Part shown: positions 1 to 8,741 of the stretch, piece after piece
How positions within the stretch are numbered: position 1 is the stretch's first letter
Layout of the letters: the number at the start of each line of letters is the position of its first letter
DNA from: a virus
IMG/VR virus record: IMGVR_UViG_3300049491_000189
Coordinates: 1-31,027 of that record
Direction: 5' to 3' (one strand)
DNA: 31,027 bases
The notes under the pieces: model-generated
Databases searched by the model: none
The model's input: only the letters and a program-made list of their open reading frames with translations
Told to the model about the DNA's origin: nothing
Position numbers and translations under genes: made by a program

Positions 1-2
1 TG

Positions 3-155
3 GGGCCGTTCCGCTATGCTGTGCTTTATAATGATACTGCAACAAATAAAGAACTCATTGGCTGGTGGGATTATGGCAGTGCTGTAACCCTTGCTGATAC
101 TGAAACATTTACCGTTGACTTTGACCCGTCTGCTGGCGTTTTAACTATTGCATAA
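3..155 (+). CDS. C-terminal end of a phage virion protein (partial)
   Basis: Open from the left edge and ending with TAA; about 50 residues are visible. They include RYAVLYNDT, then LIGWWDYG, then [14 protein letters not shown]. This resembles the end of small structural proteins that often sit beside capsid or tail genes in phages, with a beta-rich fold and a WWDYG segment. The next gene starts 14 bp later on the same strand, so it belongs to the late operon. Its start is outside the window and no exact role can be assigned. Confidence 0.7.
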   Translation, partial: GPFRYAVLYNDTATNKELIGWWDYGSAVTLADTETFTVDFDPSAGVLTIA

Positions 156-169
156 GGATAAATATAACT

Positions 170-532
170 ATGGCATTTAACTATTTTGATAGGGTCAAAG
201 AAACATCTTCCACAACCGGCACTGGCACAATTACGCTTGCAGGTGCTGCTAGTGGGTTTCGGACGTTTGCTGCGGACTATACGGTAGAGGATAGCCTGTA
301 TTACTGCATTACTGACCAGTCAGGAAGCGAGTGGGAAGTGGGCATAGGTAAACTTGCGACATCAAGCACTTTGACGCGGGATGTGGTGTTTGATTCCAGT
401 AATTCTGGCTCATTGGTGAATTTTACAAGCGGTTCATTGTTTGTATTTACCACCATACCAGCATTTGATATTCGTCAAAATATGCGAGCAGGAACAATTA
501 TGCGTACAACACAAGGTAACGCTTTTTACTAG
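170..532 (+). CDS. conserved phage tail/virion protein, 120 aa
   Basis: A 120-residue protein starting MAFNYFDRVKETSSTTGTG. It has a Thr/Gly-rich beta-type composition, a central YYCITDQSGSEWEVGIG segment and a later NSGSLVNF segment. From memory, this RVKETTxTTGTGT...WEVGIG pattern recurs in small proteins beside tail-fibre or capsid genes of many phages; the precise function is not known. It is a soluble virion candidate with no signal peptide or membrane segment. It ends with TAG and is followed 9 bp later by the next late gene, whose upstream AGGAG is clear. It could be a small tail-fibre adaptor or a capsid decoration protein. Confidence 0.75.
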   Translation: MAFNYFDRVKETSSTTGTGTITLAGAASGFRTFAADYTVEDSLYYCITDQSGSEWEVGIGKLATSSTLTRDVVFDSSNSGSLVNFTSGSLFVFTTIPAFDIRQNMRAGTIMRTTQGNAFY

Positions 533-541
533 GAGATAACT

Positions 542-970
542 ATGCCAGCCAATATATATCCTATTTCAATCGGAAAACCAATTACCACTGTAGCGGCATC
601 AACTACATCTGCCAATACTGCTACGGATGGCACTGGTACAGTAATTTTACTTTACACCGCAGATGCTACTTATGGTGGCTATGTTAGAGGTATTAGGGTT
701 AAAGGTTTAGGTACAAACGTGGCCTCTGTTATGCGTGTTTTTATCAATAATGGGGCGACAAATGCTACGGCAACTAACAACACTTTAATTGCTGAATTGG
801 CTCTTACCGCAACTACAGCATCAAATAGCGCGATAATTGGTTCTGATTTTTATTTACCATTAAACCAAGTATTGCAGGCTGCATATAAAATTAACGTGTG
901 TTTTGGTACAGCAGGTGCTGGCGGTTGGCAAGCAAGTGCCGAAGCGGCTGATTTCGTGTTACCAGCATAG
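542..970 (+). CDS. hypothetical virion protein, 142 aa
   Basis: A 142-residue protein rich in Ala, Thr and Asn, with predicted beta structure throughout and no charged linkers, membrane segment or catalytic motif. An AGGAG precedes the ATG by six bases. It sits in a run of small late genes between the first appendage genes and the glycine-rich protein. The segments MRVFINNGATNATATNN and LIAELALTATTAS look like a jelly-roll or immunoglobulin-like decoration domain, but that is inference from composition only. No family was recognised with certainty. Confidence 0.7.
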   Translation: MPANIYPISIGKPITTVAASTTSANTATDGTGTVILLYTADATYGGYVRGIRVKGLGTNVASVMRVFINNGATNATATNNTLIAELALTATTASNSAIIGSDFYLPLNQVLQAAYKINVCFGTAGAGGWQASAEAADFVLPA

Positions 971-978
971 GAGCAACC

Positions 979-1170
979 ATGATATATGTACGCATATCTA
1001 TAAAGGGTGAGTTACAAGCAGAGGGTTATCAGTTAATACAAGCTGAGCCTTACACTGAATTGGCTGGATATAAAGATTTAGAAGGCAATGATTTAATTCT
1101 ACCAATAGGATTAGAATATGAAGTCATGGTTTTAGATAGCAACGCACCTATTCCACCATGGGGTGAATAA
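979..1170 (+). CDS. small hypothetical late protein, 63 aa
   Basis: A 63-residue acidic protein with an AGGAGC ribosome site just upstream. Its stop codon overlaps the next gene's start (TAATG at 1168-1172), so translation is probably coupled to the glycine-rich protein. Segments such as LIQAEPYTELAGYKDLEGNDL look like a compact soluble fold. No motif or family was recognised. Position suggests a minor virion component or a chaperone for the glycine-rich product; that role is a guess from gene order. Confidence 0.6.
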   Translation: MIYVRISIKGELQAEGYQLIQAEPYTELAGYKDLEGNDLILPIGLEYEVMVLDSNAPIPPWGE

Positions 1171-2075
1171 TGTTCCCACAGCAATTATTAGAAAACCCCA
1201 CACAGTTTGATGAGCAGATATTTAAGGCTGCTGGTAGTTCCATACAATGGCAAGTATGGAAAAAGCCTATAGGTAAATCTATGGCCTCTATTATTTGTAT
1301 TGGTGCAGGCGCTGGTGGTGGTGGGGGTGCTTCTGTAAATGTGGGTGGTGGCGGTGGTGGTGGCTCAGGTGCTATTGCCCGTGCTATATTCCCATTGGCT
1401 AACTTGCCTGATAGATTGTATATCAACGTAGGGGTAGGTGGTTCTGGTGGTGCAGCAGCATCAGGTGGGGGGGTGGGCGCTAGGACATTTGTATCTTTAG
1501 TACCATCAGCCACTACGGCAACATTATTTCTTGTATCGGGTAACGCGGCAGCAACAGCAGGCGGCGGTGGTAGTGTATCAGGAGGTACAGCAGGCGCAGC
1601 GGAAACCATAGCAACTGCTGCTAACGCTATATTGATTGCCTCAGCAGTGTCTTATACTTTTCTTGCAGGTGTTATTGGTGTTGTAGGTCCTACGTCAGCA
1701 GCAGGTAATGCTGTTACAGCGCTCGCTAGTAGTATTGTGACAGGCGGTCCCAGTGGAGGCGCAGGTGGTGCTTTTGCTGGTGGTGCTTTAACAGGCGCAG
1801 GGTATTTTTCGACTATTGCCGGAGGTACTGGTGGCGCATCTCCCACAGCAGGAAGTAATGGTATTACATATTATAAAAATCCTGCTTATACTCTATCTTC
1901 TTGTGCAGGCTCAGGAGGAGGTGGCAGCTTAACAGCCTCGACCACGGCTGGCAAAGGCGGTAATGGTGGTATGGGTTGTGGGGGGGCCGGAGGCGGGGCA
2001 TCTTCTGGCGCTAGTGGTGTAGGCGGCGCAGGTGGGCGCGGTGGCGATGGTTTTGTGGGAATCTGGTGCTATTAA
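1170..2075 (+). CDS. glycine-rich phage appendage/adhesin-like protein, 301 aa
   Basis: A 301-residue protein. The N-terminal 35 residues contain the aromatic segment IQWQVWKKP. From about residue 45 to the end there are many poly-glycine tracts (GAGGGGG, VGGGGGGGSG, GCGGAGGG) separated by short beta-like stretches. This WQxWxKP head followed by glycine islands is common in phage tail-tip or adhesin-like proteins and recalls the polyglycine receptor-binding loops of T-even gp38, though no homology to gp38 is claimed. The GC-rich glycine codons explain long antisense proline-rich open frames, which are not genes. It may give a virion surface a sticky or receptor-binding layer. It is translationally coupled to the gene before it. 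Confidence 0.75.
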   Translation: MFPQQLLENPTQFDEQIFKAAGSSIQWQVWKKPIGKSMASIICIGAGAGGGGGASVNVGGGGGGGSGAIARAIFPLANLPDRLYINVGVGGSGGAAASGGGVGARTFVSLVPSATTATLFLVSGNAAATAGGGGSVSGGTAGAAETIATAANAILIASAVSYTFLAGVIGVVGPTSAAGNAVTALASSIVTGGPSGGAGGAFAGGALTGAGYFSTIAGGTGGASPTAGSNGITYYKNPAYTLSSCAGSGGGGSLTASTTAGKGGNGGMGCGGAGGGASSGASGVGGAGGRGGDGFVGIWCY

Positions 2076-2084
2076 GGAGCTAAA

Positions 2085-2813
2085 ATGCTTGGCTTCGAGA
2101 GTATATCAGAAACACCTCTTTCTAGTTTACCACAGGCGGCAACAGGAAGTCCATATACCCTAACCGCAAGCGCAGGCAGTTTTGCGCTAACTGGGCAAGC
2201 GACAGGATTAAAAGCGACTAGAATATTACCGATTACCGCTGGTTCTTTTACCCTCACGGGGCAGGCGGCTGGGCTAAAATACGGGCGCAATATAGGCGCG
2301 GGAGTTGGCTCTTTTACCTTTAACGGGCAAAATGTAAATCTTAGAGTAGATAGAAAGCTGCCAATTAGTGTTGGCACTTTCACACTTGCAGGCCAGAGTG
2401 CGGGACTTGCGAAGGGATACAAGCTACCGATTGCGGTTGGCTCTTTCAACTTAACTGGGCAGAATGCTACGCTTACTTATACCCCAGTCGCAAAAACTCT
2501 TGTTGCAGATTCAGGTGTATTTACATTCTCTGGACAAAATACTGGGCTTAGGGTTGGGCGTAAAGTAGGGTGCGCGGCTGGTAATTTTGCGCTATCAGGG
2601 CAGGATATAGGGCTAAAATCTGCGCGTAATATATCCGTAGGGGCGGGAGTATTTACACTAACTGGGCAGGATGTTAATTTTATTTATACACCTACAGCAC
2701 AAGAAGAACCTGACGATGATTCCTACCCATCACAAAAATCCCGTAAATTACACTTATTGCAATTAGAGGAAGAAGAAATTATAATTAATTACATTTTACC
2801 ATTAGCGGCATGA
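2085..2813 (+). CDS. GSFxLxGQ-repeat virion protein, 242 aa
   Basis: A 242-residue protein with eight copies of a roughly 24-residue unit centred on G-[SVNT]-F-x-[LF]-x-G-Q, for example AGSFTLTGQAAGL, VGTFTLAGQSAGL and AGVFTLTGQDVNF, between residues 25 and 200. Units are joined by short basic linkers such as KxxR. The C-terminal 40 residues are acidic and end in a hydrophobic segment. Such repeats are seen in phage fibre or head-decoration proteins, where each unit probably adds a beta hairpin; here that is inference. An AGGAG lies just upstream and the stop overlaps the next start (ATGA). Repeat number could vary between related phages. Confidence 0.75.
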   Translation: MLGFESISETPLSSLPQAATGSPYTLTASAGSFALTGQATGLKATRILPITAGSFTLTGQAAGLKYGRNIGAGVGSFTFNGQNVNLRVDRKLPISVGTFTLAGQSAGLAKGYKLPIAVGSFNLTGQNATLTYTPVAKTLVADSGVFTFSGQNTGLRVGRKVGCAAGNFALSGQDIGLKSARNISVGAGVFTLTGQDVNFIYTPTAQEEPDDDSYPSQKSRKLHLLQLEEEEIIINYILPLAA

Positions 2814-3100
2814 AGAAACCTTACAATCCTCAGTATAAACCAGACCAACCCGTTGAATATACGCTTGACCAAATGATTGCGTTACAGGCATTGGAGCGTG
2901 GCGATGCAGATGCGCGGTTGCAGAAAATCGCATTATCCTTTATAATTAATGATATTTGTCGTACTTATGATTCTACATACCTTCGCGGAAAGAAGGGAAA
3001 GCGTGATTCAGACTTTGCGTGTGGTAAACGGTTTGTAGGGCTGACGATGGTAAAACTAATAAAATTGAACCCAAAGATAGTGAAAGAAGAAAATAAATGA
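2810..3100 (+). CDS. Bbp19-like small phage protein, 96 aa
   Basis: A 96-residue protein. Its pattern is ALQALERGDADARLQ, then a helix ending in FIINDICRTYD, then a basic turn, then DFACGKRFVGLTMVKLI. This matches my memory of the Bbp19 family, named from Bordetella phage BPP-1, a small helical protein encoded in the head-gene region of podoviruses. Its biochemical role is not established. It overlaps both neighbours by four bases (ATGA junctions), placing it in the same translational unit as the scaffold-like gene. The family call is moderately sure; a head-assembly role is inferred from position. Confidence 0.65.
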   Translation: MKKPYNPQYKPDQPVEYTLDQMIALQALERGDADARLQKIALSFIINDICRTYDSTYLRGKKGKRDSDFACGKRFVGLTMVKLIKLNPKIVKEENK

Positions 3101-3987
3101 CGGATGAACTTGATACAGGCGGAACACCAGCACCACAGCCAGCCCCCGCACCGGCGGATACACCTGCCCCTCAACCTGCACCTGCACCAGCCGCACAGGA
3201 TTGGCCTGATGATTGGCGCGTTAAGTTGGCTGATGGCGATGAAAAGAAAGCTAAGTCATGGGAAAAATATAATAGCCCCAAAGATGTAGCCCATGCTTAT
3301 AAATCGCTTGAGCAGCAGCTTTCCAGCGGTGAGTATGTAAAGCGCCTTCCCAAAGATGCAAAGCCTGAGCAAGTGGCAGAATGGCGCAAGAATAATGGTA
3401 TTCCTGAATCCGCAGATAAATATGACTTTAACCTACCTGATGGCCTTGTTCTTGGTGAGGAAGACCTTACGGTTGCTCGTGACTTTGCTACTGCAATGCA
3501 CGGTGTTAATGCAGACCAGAAAACGGTGCAGACCGCACTTACATGGTGGACTAAAAACCAGCAAGTAGCGATGCAAGCTATGCAGGAACGTGATGCAGAA
3601 CAATCTAAAAAAACTGAGGATGTTTTACGCGCTGAATGGGGCGGTGAATACCGTATGAATGAGGCGGCTATTGGTAATGCCTTGGCTGGTATGCCAGAGG
3701 ATTTAAGTGCTGCTGTTCGTGAGGCTCGTGCGCCTGATAGCACAAGGTTATTTGATAATCCTAATTTTCGTTCATATCTTCTAAAACAGGCGTACCTTGA
3801 AAATCCCGCGAGGATGGTAGTACCGGGTGGTGACGGAAACTCGATTGATAACATCAATCAGCAGTTGGAAGAAATTAAGCGTATATCCCAGACCGAGCCA
3901 CAGAGGTATATGAAAGATACTGCTATGCAAGAACGCAGGCAGAAATTGTTACAGGCACAATCAGTATTACAGAAACGGGCAGGTTAG
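3097..3987 (+). CDS. scaffolding / capsid-assembly-like protein, 296 aa
   Basis: A 296-residue hydrophilic protein. The first 35 residues are a Pro/Ala linker with a repeated PAPQPAPAPA motif. Next come a WPDDWR segment, then KYNSPKDVAHAYKSLEQQL, then EWRKNNGIPESADKYDF, and a long charged helical C-terminus. This order (acidic or proline N-terminus, xNxPxDxAKAYxxL, WRKxNGIPExxxxY) is the one seen in phage head scaffolding or capsid-assembly proteins of T7-like and related phages. Such proteins act inside the procapsid and are then expelled. Unusually, no major capsid gene follows; the next product has only 147 residues. Alternatives are a minor head protein with the same motif. Confidence 0.7.
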   Translation: MTDELDTGGTPAPQPAPAPADTPAPQPAPAPAAQDWPDDWRVKLADGDEKKAKSWEKYNSPKDVAHAYKSLEQQLSSGEYVKRLPKDAKPEQVAEWRKNNGIPESADKYDFNLPDGLVLGEEDLTVARDFATAMHGVNADQKTVQTALTWWTKNQQVAMQAMQERDAEQSKKTEDVLRAEWGGEYRMNEAAIGNALAGMPEDLSAAVREARAPDSTRLFDNPNFRSYLLKQAYLENPARMVVPGGDGNSIDNINQQLEEIKRISQTEPQRYMKDTAMQERRQKLLQAQSVLQKRAG

Positions 3988-3996
3988 GAATAGTAT

Positions 3997-4440
3997 ATGG
4001 CAGATGCAAAGAAATTAAATCCCCCCATTCCAGCGCAGAATTTCACTATGTTACAGCAGGTGTCGCTTGATTTTGCGGCAACTCCTCGCGCTGGTGCAAC
4101 GATTGACGATGTGATGGAACCATCCTATTGGATGACTATTGCTCACATGCTGAAAGTTGGTAGTGAGATTCGCGTTATTCCTGAAGATAATTCTTGGTAT
4201 GCGCGGCTGCTTATTATCTCAGTGGATAAAATATCAGCAACTATGGGGCTGATTATGTACTCTGATTTAAAAAAGCGCAGTACGGTTTCTGAGGAGCAAT
4301 TTGAAATTCGCACTACGCATAATAACACTAAATACGGCGTATTTCGTAAATCTGACGGAGTAGCAGTTAAACAAGGGCTTGCGACTGAAAAACAGGCAGA
4401 AGATTACCTGTCAAACTATGTAAGGACAATGGTGGCATAA
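3997..4440 (+). CDS. conserved phage late protein, 147 aa
   Basis: A 147-residue protein. An N-terminal tail is followed by DVMEPSYWMTIAHMLKVGSEIRV, then EDNSWYARLLI, and a C-terminal part reading YGVFRKSDGVAVKQGLATEKQAEDYL. The [DE]VLxPxYWxxxAxxLxxxDxIxVxxEDxxWYA pattern is one I associate with small conserved proteins lying between head and tail genes of podoviruses; no function is established. The end looks like a short domain that reads an aromatic core with added sequence variation. It is too small to be a major capsid protein. An AGGAAT precedes the ATG. Confidence 0.65.
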   Translation: MADAKKLNPPIPAQNFTMLQQVSLDFAATPRAGATIDDVMEPSYWMTIAHMLKVGSEIRVIPEDNSWYARLLIISVDKISATMGLIMYSDLKKRSTVSEEQFEIRTTHNNTKYGVFRKSDGVAVKQGLATEKQAEDYLSNYVRTMVA

Positions 4441-4441
4441 C

Positions 4442-5095
4442 ATGGTGGATTTAGCCATAAAGCTAACGATATACAACGAAGCCCTAAGTGATTTTCTTGG
4501 AGAGAGGATTCTTAATTCTCTCTCAGAATCACGCAAGCCCCGCCGTGTGTTGGATGCTATATGGAACGCAGGAGCAATGGACTATTGCCTTGAACGCGCT
4601 GATTGGAATTGGGCGATACGCTCGGTACAAGCAGATGCTTCACCCTCCATAGACCCTGATTTTGGTTTCCGTTACGGGTTTGACAAGCCTGATGATTGGC
4701 TTCGTACCAGTGCTGTTTCATTGGATGAGTATTTTAAATCCCCGTTGTTAAATTATTCTGATGAAAACGGTTACTGGTACGCAGACGTTGACCAGATATA
4801 TATACGCTACGTTTCCAAAGACGATAACTATGGCTACGATATGTCTAAATGGACGCAAGCATTTAGAAAGTATGTTGCTTCGTATCTGGCATTTAAGGCT
4901 GGTAAATCCATAATGGGAACAATGTCTGATTCTGGTGGCTTAGAAATGCAAATGAAAAAAGCACTTTATGCCGCTAAATCGCATGACGCATTGGGACAAC
5001 CGCCTTCGTTCCAGCCTACAGGCTCATGGGTTAAATCTCGCACAGGAAGCCCTAGCCGCATGAATCGTGGTGCTGGCGGATATACGGGGTATTAA
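4442..5095 (+). CDS. head-tail connector, T7 gp11-like (tail tubular protein A), 217 aa
   Basis: A 217-residue protein. The N-terminal AIKLTIYNEALSDFLGERI segment and the RADWNWAIRS aromatic motif, followed by YGFDKPDDWLRT, are typical of gp11/TTPA-type adaptor proteins. In T7-like phages twelve copies of these join the portal to the tail nozzle. The mixed helical core is followed by a flexible Gly/Ser-rich tail. It sits immediately before the nozzle gene, the expected order. Its end overlaps or abuts the next gene, and it starts one base after the previous stop. The family call rests on motif and order rather than alignment. Confidence 0.75.
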   Translation: MVDLAIKLTIYNEALSDFLGERILNSLSESRKPRRVLDAIWNAGAMDYCLERADWNWAIRSVQADASPSIDPDFGFRYGFDKPDDWLRTSAVSLDEYFKSPLLNYSDENGYWYADVDQIYIRYVSKDDNYGYDMSKWTQAFRKYVASYLAFKAGKSIMGTMSDSGGLEMQMKKALYAAKSHDALGQPPSFQPTGSWVKSRTGSPSRMNRGAGGYTGY

Positions 5096-5096
5096 T

Positions 5097-7811
5097 GTGG
5101 CTGGTGTACGCGGTTTCAATCCTAAAAGCATAAATGCGATATTAGCTTTTAATCGTGGAATCGTAAGTAAACTTGCGCTTGGTAGGATTGACTTACAAAC
5201 CAAACTTCCTTGGGGCGCAGAAATACAGAAGAACTGGATGCCCCGCGCCCTTGGTTCAATGATGCTGCGTCCCGGACTAGAATATACGGGCAGTACTCAT
5301 AATAACGCTTACGCGGTTCATATTCCGTTTGTACGGGCAACAGATGATACTGCGATTATCGAATTAACCGATAATGTTATGCGTGTGAAAATTGATGAAA
5401 CTCCTATCACCCGCCCTACAGTAACATCAACCATAGCCAATGGCAGCTTCACAAGCGATGTTACAAGTTGGACAGATGCAGATGAATCTGGCGCAACATC
5501 GCAATGGAATGCTGCGGGGTATCTTCAATTAACTGGCACTGGCTTTAATTCAGCTATCCGTTACCAGCAAATAACGGTTTCTGGTGGTAATATAGGCGTA
5601 GAACATGCGCTGAATATAGTTATTGTTGGCGCTCCTGTGACTTTACGTGTTGGCAGCACATCCATTGGTGATAATTATATTAATGAGATTGAGTTAGGAG
5701 TTGGCAATCATTCGCTTTCATTAACACCAAGCGGTGATTTTTATATCCAGTTTTCTAATAAGAAAAAATACGCGGCTTACGTTGATTCTGTGGCGATTGC
5801 GTCATCTGGTATTATGACAATTACCACCCCTTGGGATGAAACAAATTTAGATTCAGTTACATGGGATGAGTCTATTGATGTATTATATGTTGGGTGCAAT
5901 GGAATAAAGCCCTATAAAATTCAACGCATAGGAAATGCTCGTTCATGGTCTGTGGTGGAATACAGGCCAAATGACGGCCCGTTTAGGTCTATCAATATCT
6001 CCAATATCAGCCTTACTCCTAGCGCATTAATAGGTGATATTACACTCACTGCAAGTAAAGCGCTGTTTTATAGTACCCATGTCGGCGCATTATTCAAGAT
6101 AGCCTCTATCGGGCAGCGCACCACCGTTTCGGCTTCAGGTGCAAACCAATGGACAAGTGAAGTTCGCGTAATAGGTGTTGGAAGCACAAGGTTGATTGCC
6201 TACAATTTAACCGGAACATGGTCTGCAACGGTTACCCTGCAACGGTCTGTTGGTGAAGTTGGAAGTTGGGTAGATGTTGAAACAAGAACCGTAAATGGAA
6301 ATTATACCTATAATGATGGTCTAGATAATCAGATTGTTTATTATCGTGTTGGTATAGACACAGGTGATTATACGTCTGGCACTGCTGTAATCGAATTGGT
6401 GTATGCTACTGGAAGCATTACAGGCAAGGTTCGTATTACAGGTTATACAAACAGCACTACTGTTTCAGCACAAGTTTTGGAAGATTTGGGCGAATCATCT
6501 GCCTCTACAAATTGGAATGAAGGACTATGGTCTGATTATCGTGGATGGCCTATGGCAGTGGCGTTGCATGAGGGGCGTATCTGGTGGGCGGGGGGGCTTT
6601 ATTATTCTGGCAGTGTTTCTGGCTCATACGAGAGTTTTGACGATGATACTGAGGGTGACTCCGCGCCTATCATAAAAACTATTCCTTACGGCCCTGCTGA
6701 CCAAGTAAACTGGCTTATTGCGTTGCGCTCACTGCTTATGGGTACTGCATCGCTTGAATGGTCTGTTCGTACCGGCACACAAGAAGAAGTAATGACTGCG
6801 GCAAACACAAGGGCAGTTAGCACATCCTCACAGGGCAGTATCCCTGTTGAGGTGCTGAAAGAAGATAATATCGCAATCTTTGTGCAGCAATCAGGGTATA
6901 AATTATATTCATCAGGTTACGACCCTATCAAGGAAAACTATATCACGGATGATTTAACTAAATTTGTGCCTGAGATTGGTTATCCGGGTATTGTCCGTAT
7001 TGATATTCAGAGGCAGCCTGATACTCGTATTCATGCAATTCGCAGTGATGGAACGGTTGCTATTCTGGTTGCAGATAACACAGAGGAAGTGCGTTGCTGG
7101 ATTGAGTTGGAAACCGATGGCGAGGTAGAAGATGTTATCGTAATGCCTAGCGATGGTACAGGTGAGAATAAAGTTTACTATTGTGTGAAGCGCACGATAA
7201 ACGGCTCTACCAAGCGTTACCTTGAGCGTTGGGCATTAGAGAGTGAGTGTGTTGGTGGAACACTGAATAAGCAAGCTGATTGTTTCTATGAGTATAGCGG
7301 CGCATCAACGCCAACGATTACAGGGCTTGGGCATCTTGAAGGTGAAGAAGTGATTGTATGGGCAAATGGCGTTGATTTCAGCGAAGGCTATGATGATGAC
7401 CAAGTAACCTATACCGTTACATCTGGCAGCATTACCTTACCAAGTGCCGTGACAAGCGCAATTATCGGCTTGCCCTATAGTGCAACATACAAAAGCACGA
7501 AGCTGGCTTACAACGGCGCATTTGGGACGGCTCTAAACCAGCGCAAGAAAGTTGACCATATTGGCCTGATTCTGGCTGATACACACGCTATGGGATTACG
7601 TTATGGCCCTGATTTTGATAACCTAGACCCCATGCCAGAGATTGAAGTTGCTACGGCTGTGGGTGCAGATACGGTGCATGATTCTTATGATGAAGAAATG
7701 ATAGAATTTGACGGTGATTGGGATACGGATAGTCGTATATGCCTTAAAGCCCAAGCCCCGCGCCCTTGTACGGTGCTGGCTCTAACGGTGCAGATGAACA
7801 CCACATCGTAA
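5097..7811 (+). CDS. tail nozzle, T7 gp12-like (tail tubular protein B), about 904 aa
   Basis: A very large beta-rich protein. The N-terminus contains AILAFNRGIVSKLALGRIDL and then a conserved KNWMPRALGSMMLRPGLEY segment, the hallmark arrangement of podovirus nozzle proteins that form the tube through which DNA leaves. Later comes an aromatic YRGWPMAVALHEGRIWWAGG blade-like motif, as in beta-propeller nozzle domains. The frame is open from a GTG at 5067. I prefer the GTG at 5097, because it starts one base after the connector stop, has a GGGG site seven bases upstream, and gives an N-terminus (AGVRGFNPK) like typical homologues. The protein ends two bases before the next ATG. Confidence 0.8.
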   Translation: MAGVRGFNPKSINAILAFNRGIVSKLALGRIDLQTKLPWGAEIQKNWMPRALGSMMLRPGLEYTGSTHNNAYAVHIPFVRATDDTAIIELTDNVMRVKIDETPITRPTVTSTIANGSFTSDVTSWTDADESGATSQWNAAGYLQLTGTGFNSAIRYQQITVSGGNIGVEHALNIVIVGAPVTLRVGSTSIGDNYINEIELGVGNHSLSLTPSGDFYIQFSNKKKYAAYVDSVAIASSGIMTITTPWDETNLDSVTWDESIDVLYVGCNGIKPYKIQRIGNARSWSVVEYRPNDGPFRSINISNISLTPSALIGDITLTASKALFYSTHVGALFKIASIGQRTTVSASGANQWTSEVRVIGVGSTRLIAYNLTGTWSATVTLQRSVGEVGSWVDVETRTVNGNYTYNDGLDNQIVYYRVGIDTGDYTSGTAVIELVYATGSITGKVRITGYTNSTTVSAQVLEDLGESSASTNWNEGLWSDYRGWPMAVALHEGRIWWAGGLYYSGSVSGSYESFDDDTEGDSAPIIKTIPYGPADQVNWLIALRSLLMGTASLEWSVRTGTQEEVMTAANTRAVSTSSQGSIPVEVLKEDNIAIFVQQSGYKLYSSGYDPIKENYITDDLTKFVPEIGYPGIVRIDIQRQPDTRIHAIRSDGTVAILVADNTEEVRCWIELETDGEVEDVIVMPSDGTGENKVYYCVKRTINGSTKRYLERWALESECVGGTLNKQADCFYEYSGASTPTITGLGHLEGEEVIVWANGVDFSEGYDDDQVTYTVTSGSITLPSAVTSAIIGLPYSATYKSTKLAYNGAFGTALNQRKKVDHIGLILADTHAMGLRYGPDFDNLDPMPEIEVATAVGADTVHDSYDEEMIEFDGDWDTDSRICLKAQAPRPCTVLALTVQMNTTS

Positions 7812-7812
7812 T

Positions 7813-8199
7813 ATGGATGATGTAGTAATACGTTACACAGTGCGGGAAGATTTTATAACACTATGCCGCAAGCCGCCGCCTGTTACCAGTATAGCCTACA
7901 CCATTGAATATAAAGGTAAACCAGTAGTTATTGCTGGTATAATCCCTATTCCAAAAGGCGGGATTGCCTATATGCAGATGGCGGATGGTATTGATGCACC
8001 AAAGAAAAAGTTTATTCGACACGCCAGAGAAGTATTAAGAATAATTGCACAAAATTATAATGTAGTATATGCTGGCGTAGGTAAGGAATATCCTAACTCC
8101 GCGAAATTTCTGCGTTTACTGGGATTTGAGTTTTATAATTACGATGCTGAAGGAAATGAGGTTGTAAAATGGCAGACCCCTTCTCATGGGCAGCAATAG
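7813..8199 (+). CDS. GNAT-fold acetyltransferase-like protein, T7 gp13 position, 128 aa
   Basis: A 128-residue protein with an acetyltransferase-like outline. An N-terminal helix-strand segment is followed by a beta hairpin (YKGKPVVIAGIIPI), a long helix (KKFIRHAREVLRIIAQNY) and a final NSAKFLRLLGFEFYN motif, as in the end of GNAT domains. Similar proteins occur in phages between the nozzle and internal virion proteins, where T7 places gp13. Whether it is enzymatically active is unknown; the acetyl-CoA binding loop (Q/RxxGxG/A) is not obvious here, so it may be a structural relic used in morphogenesis. Its last 31 bases overlap the next gene. Confidence 0.65.
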   Translation: MDDVVIRYTVREDFITLCRKPPPVTSIAYTIEYKGKPVVIAGIIPIPKGGIAYMQMADGIDAPKKKFIRHAREVLRIIAQNYNVVYAGVGKEYPNSAKFLRLLGFEFYNYDAEGNEVVKWQTPSHGQQ

Positions 8200-8741
8200 C
8201 GGCAACAGTGGCAGGCACTGGTATGTCGGTTGTTGGAAGCCTTAATCAAGGCAAGGCAGCGCAACAGGCCGCTAACTACAAAGCGCAACAGATGGAAGTC
8301 AATGCGGGACAGGAACGTGCTGCATCGCAACGTGCTGCAATCGAACAACAGCGTAAATCTCGCCTAATTCAATCCCGCGCTCAGGCTGTGGGTGCATCAA
8401 GTGGTTCAGTGCTAGACCCATCAACGGTTAATATCATGAGTGGGCTTGCTGAAGAAGGCGAATTAGGTGCACTTACTGCGCTTTATCAGGGTGAATCACG
8501 CGCTCGTGGGTATGAGTCTGAGGCATCTATATCAAGGTATGAGGGCAAGCAAGCTAAGAAAGCAGGACAAATGGCGGCATTTGGTGCGGGTTTAAGTGGG
8601 TTGGCAGCGCTTGGCTCGTTCTATGGGAAGTATGGCTCTCCTATGGCAGCGCATGAGGTTGGTACTACACTGCCCGGCATGGGCAATCCTCTCATGGCAG
8701 ACGCAAGTCTTCCGTGGTCAGCAGCGTATGGGTTAAAATAA
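8169..8741 (+). CDS. internal virion / DNA-ejection protein, T7 gp14-like, 190 aa
   Basis: A 190-residue protein. A hydrophobic, glycine-rich N-terminus (about residues 7-25) is followed by a long Ala/Gln/Arg-rich helix containing NAGQERAASQRAAIEQQRKSR, then the conserved GASSGSVLDPST turn, then another Ala-rich hydrophobic stretch near residue 140. This is the usual form of gp14-type ejection proteins, which leave the head with the DNA and form a pore in the outer membrane. It starts within the end of the previous gene, with GAGG seven bases before the ATG. Its stop overlaps the next start (TAATG at 8739-8743). Confidence 0.8.
   Translation: MADPFSWAAIAATVAGTGMSVVGSLNQGKAAQQAANYKAQQMEVNAGQERAASQRAAIEQQRKSRLIQSRAQAVGASSGSVLDPSTVNIMSGLAEEGELGALTALYQGESRARGYESEASISRYEGKQAKKAGQMAAFGAGLSGLAALGSFYGKYGSPMAAHEVGTTLPGMGNPLMADASLPWSAAYGLK

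Noticed and set aside
1148-1846. Minus-strand proline-rich open frames opposite the glycine-rich gene
   Set aside because: They are the antisense of glycine codons (GGT, GGC) in the 301-residue gene, with no ribosome sites or operon context.
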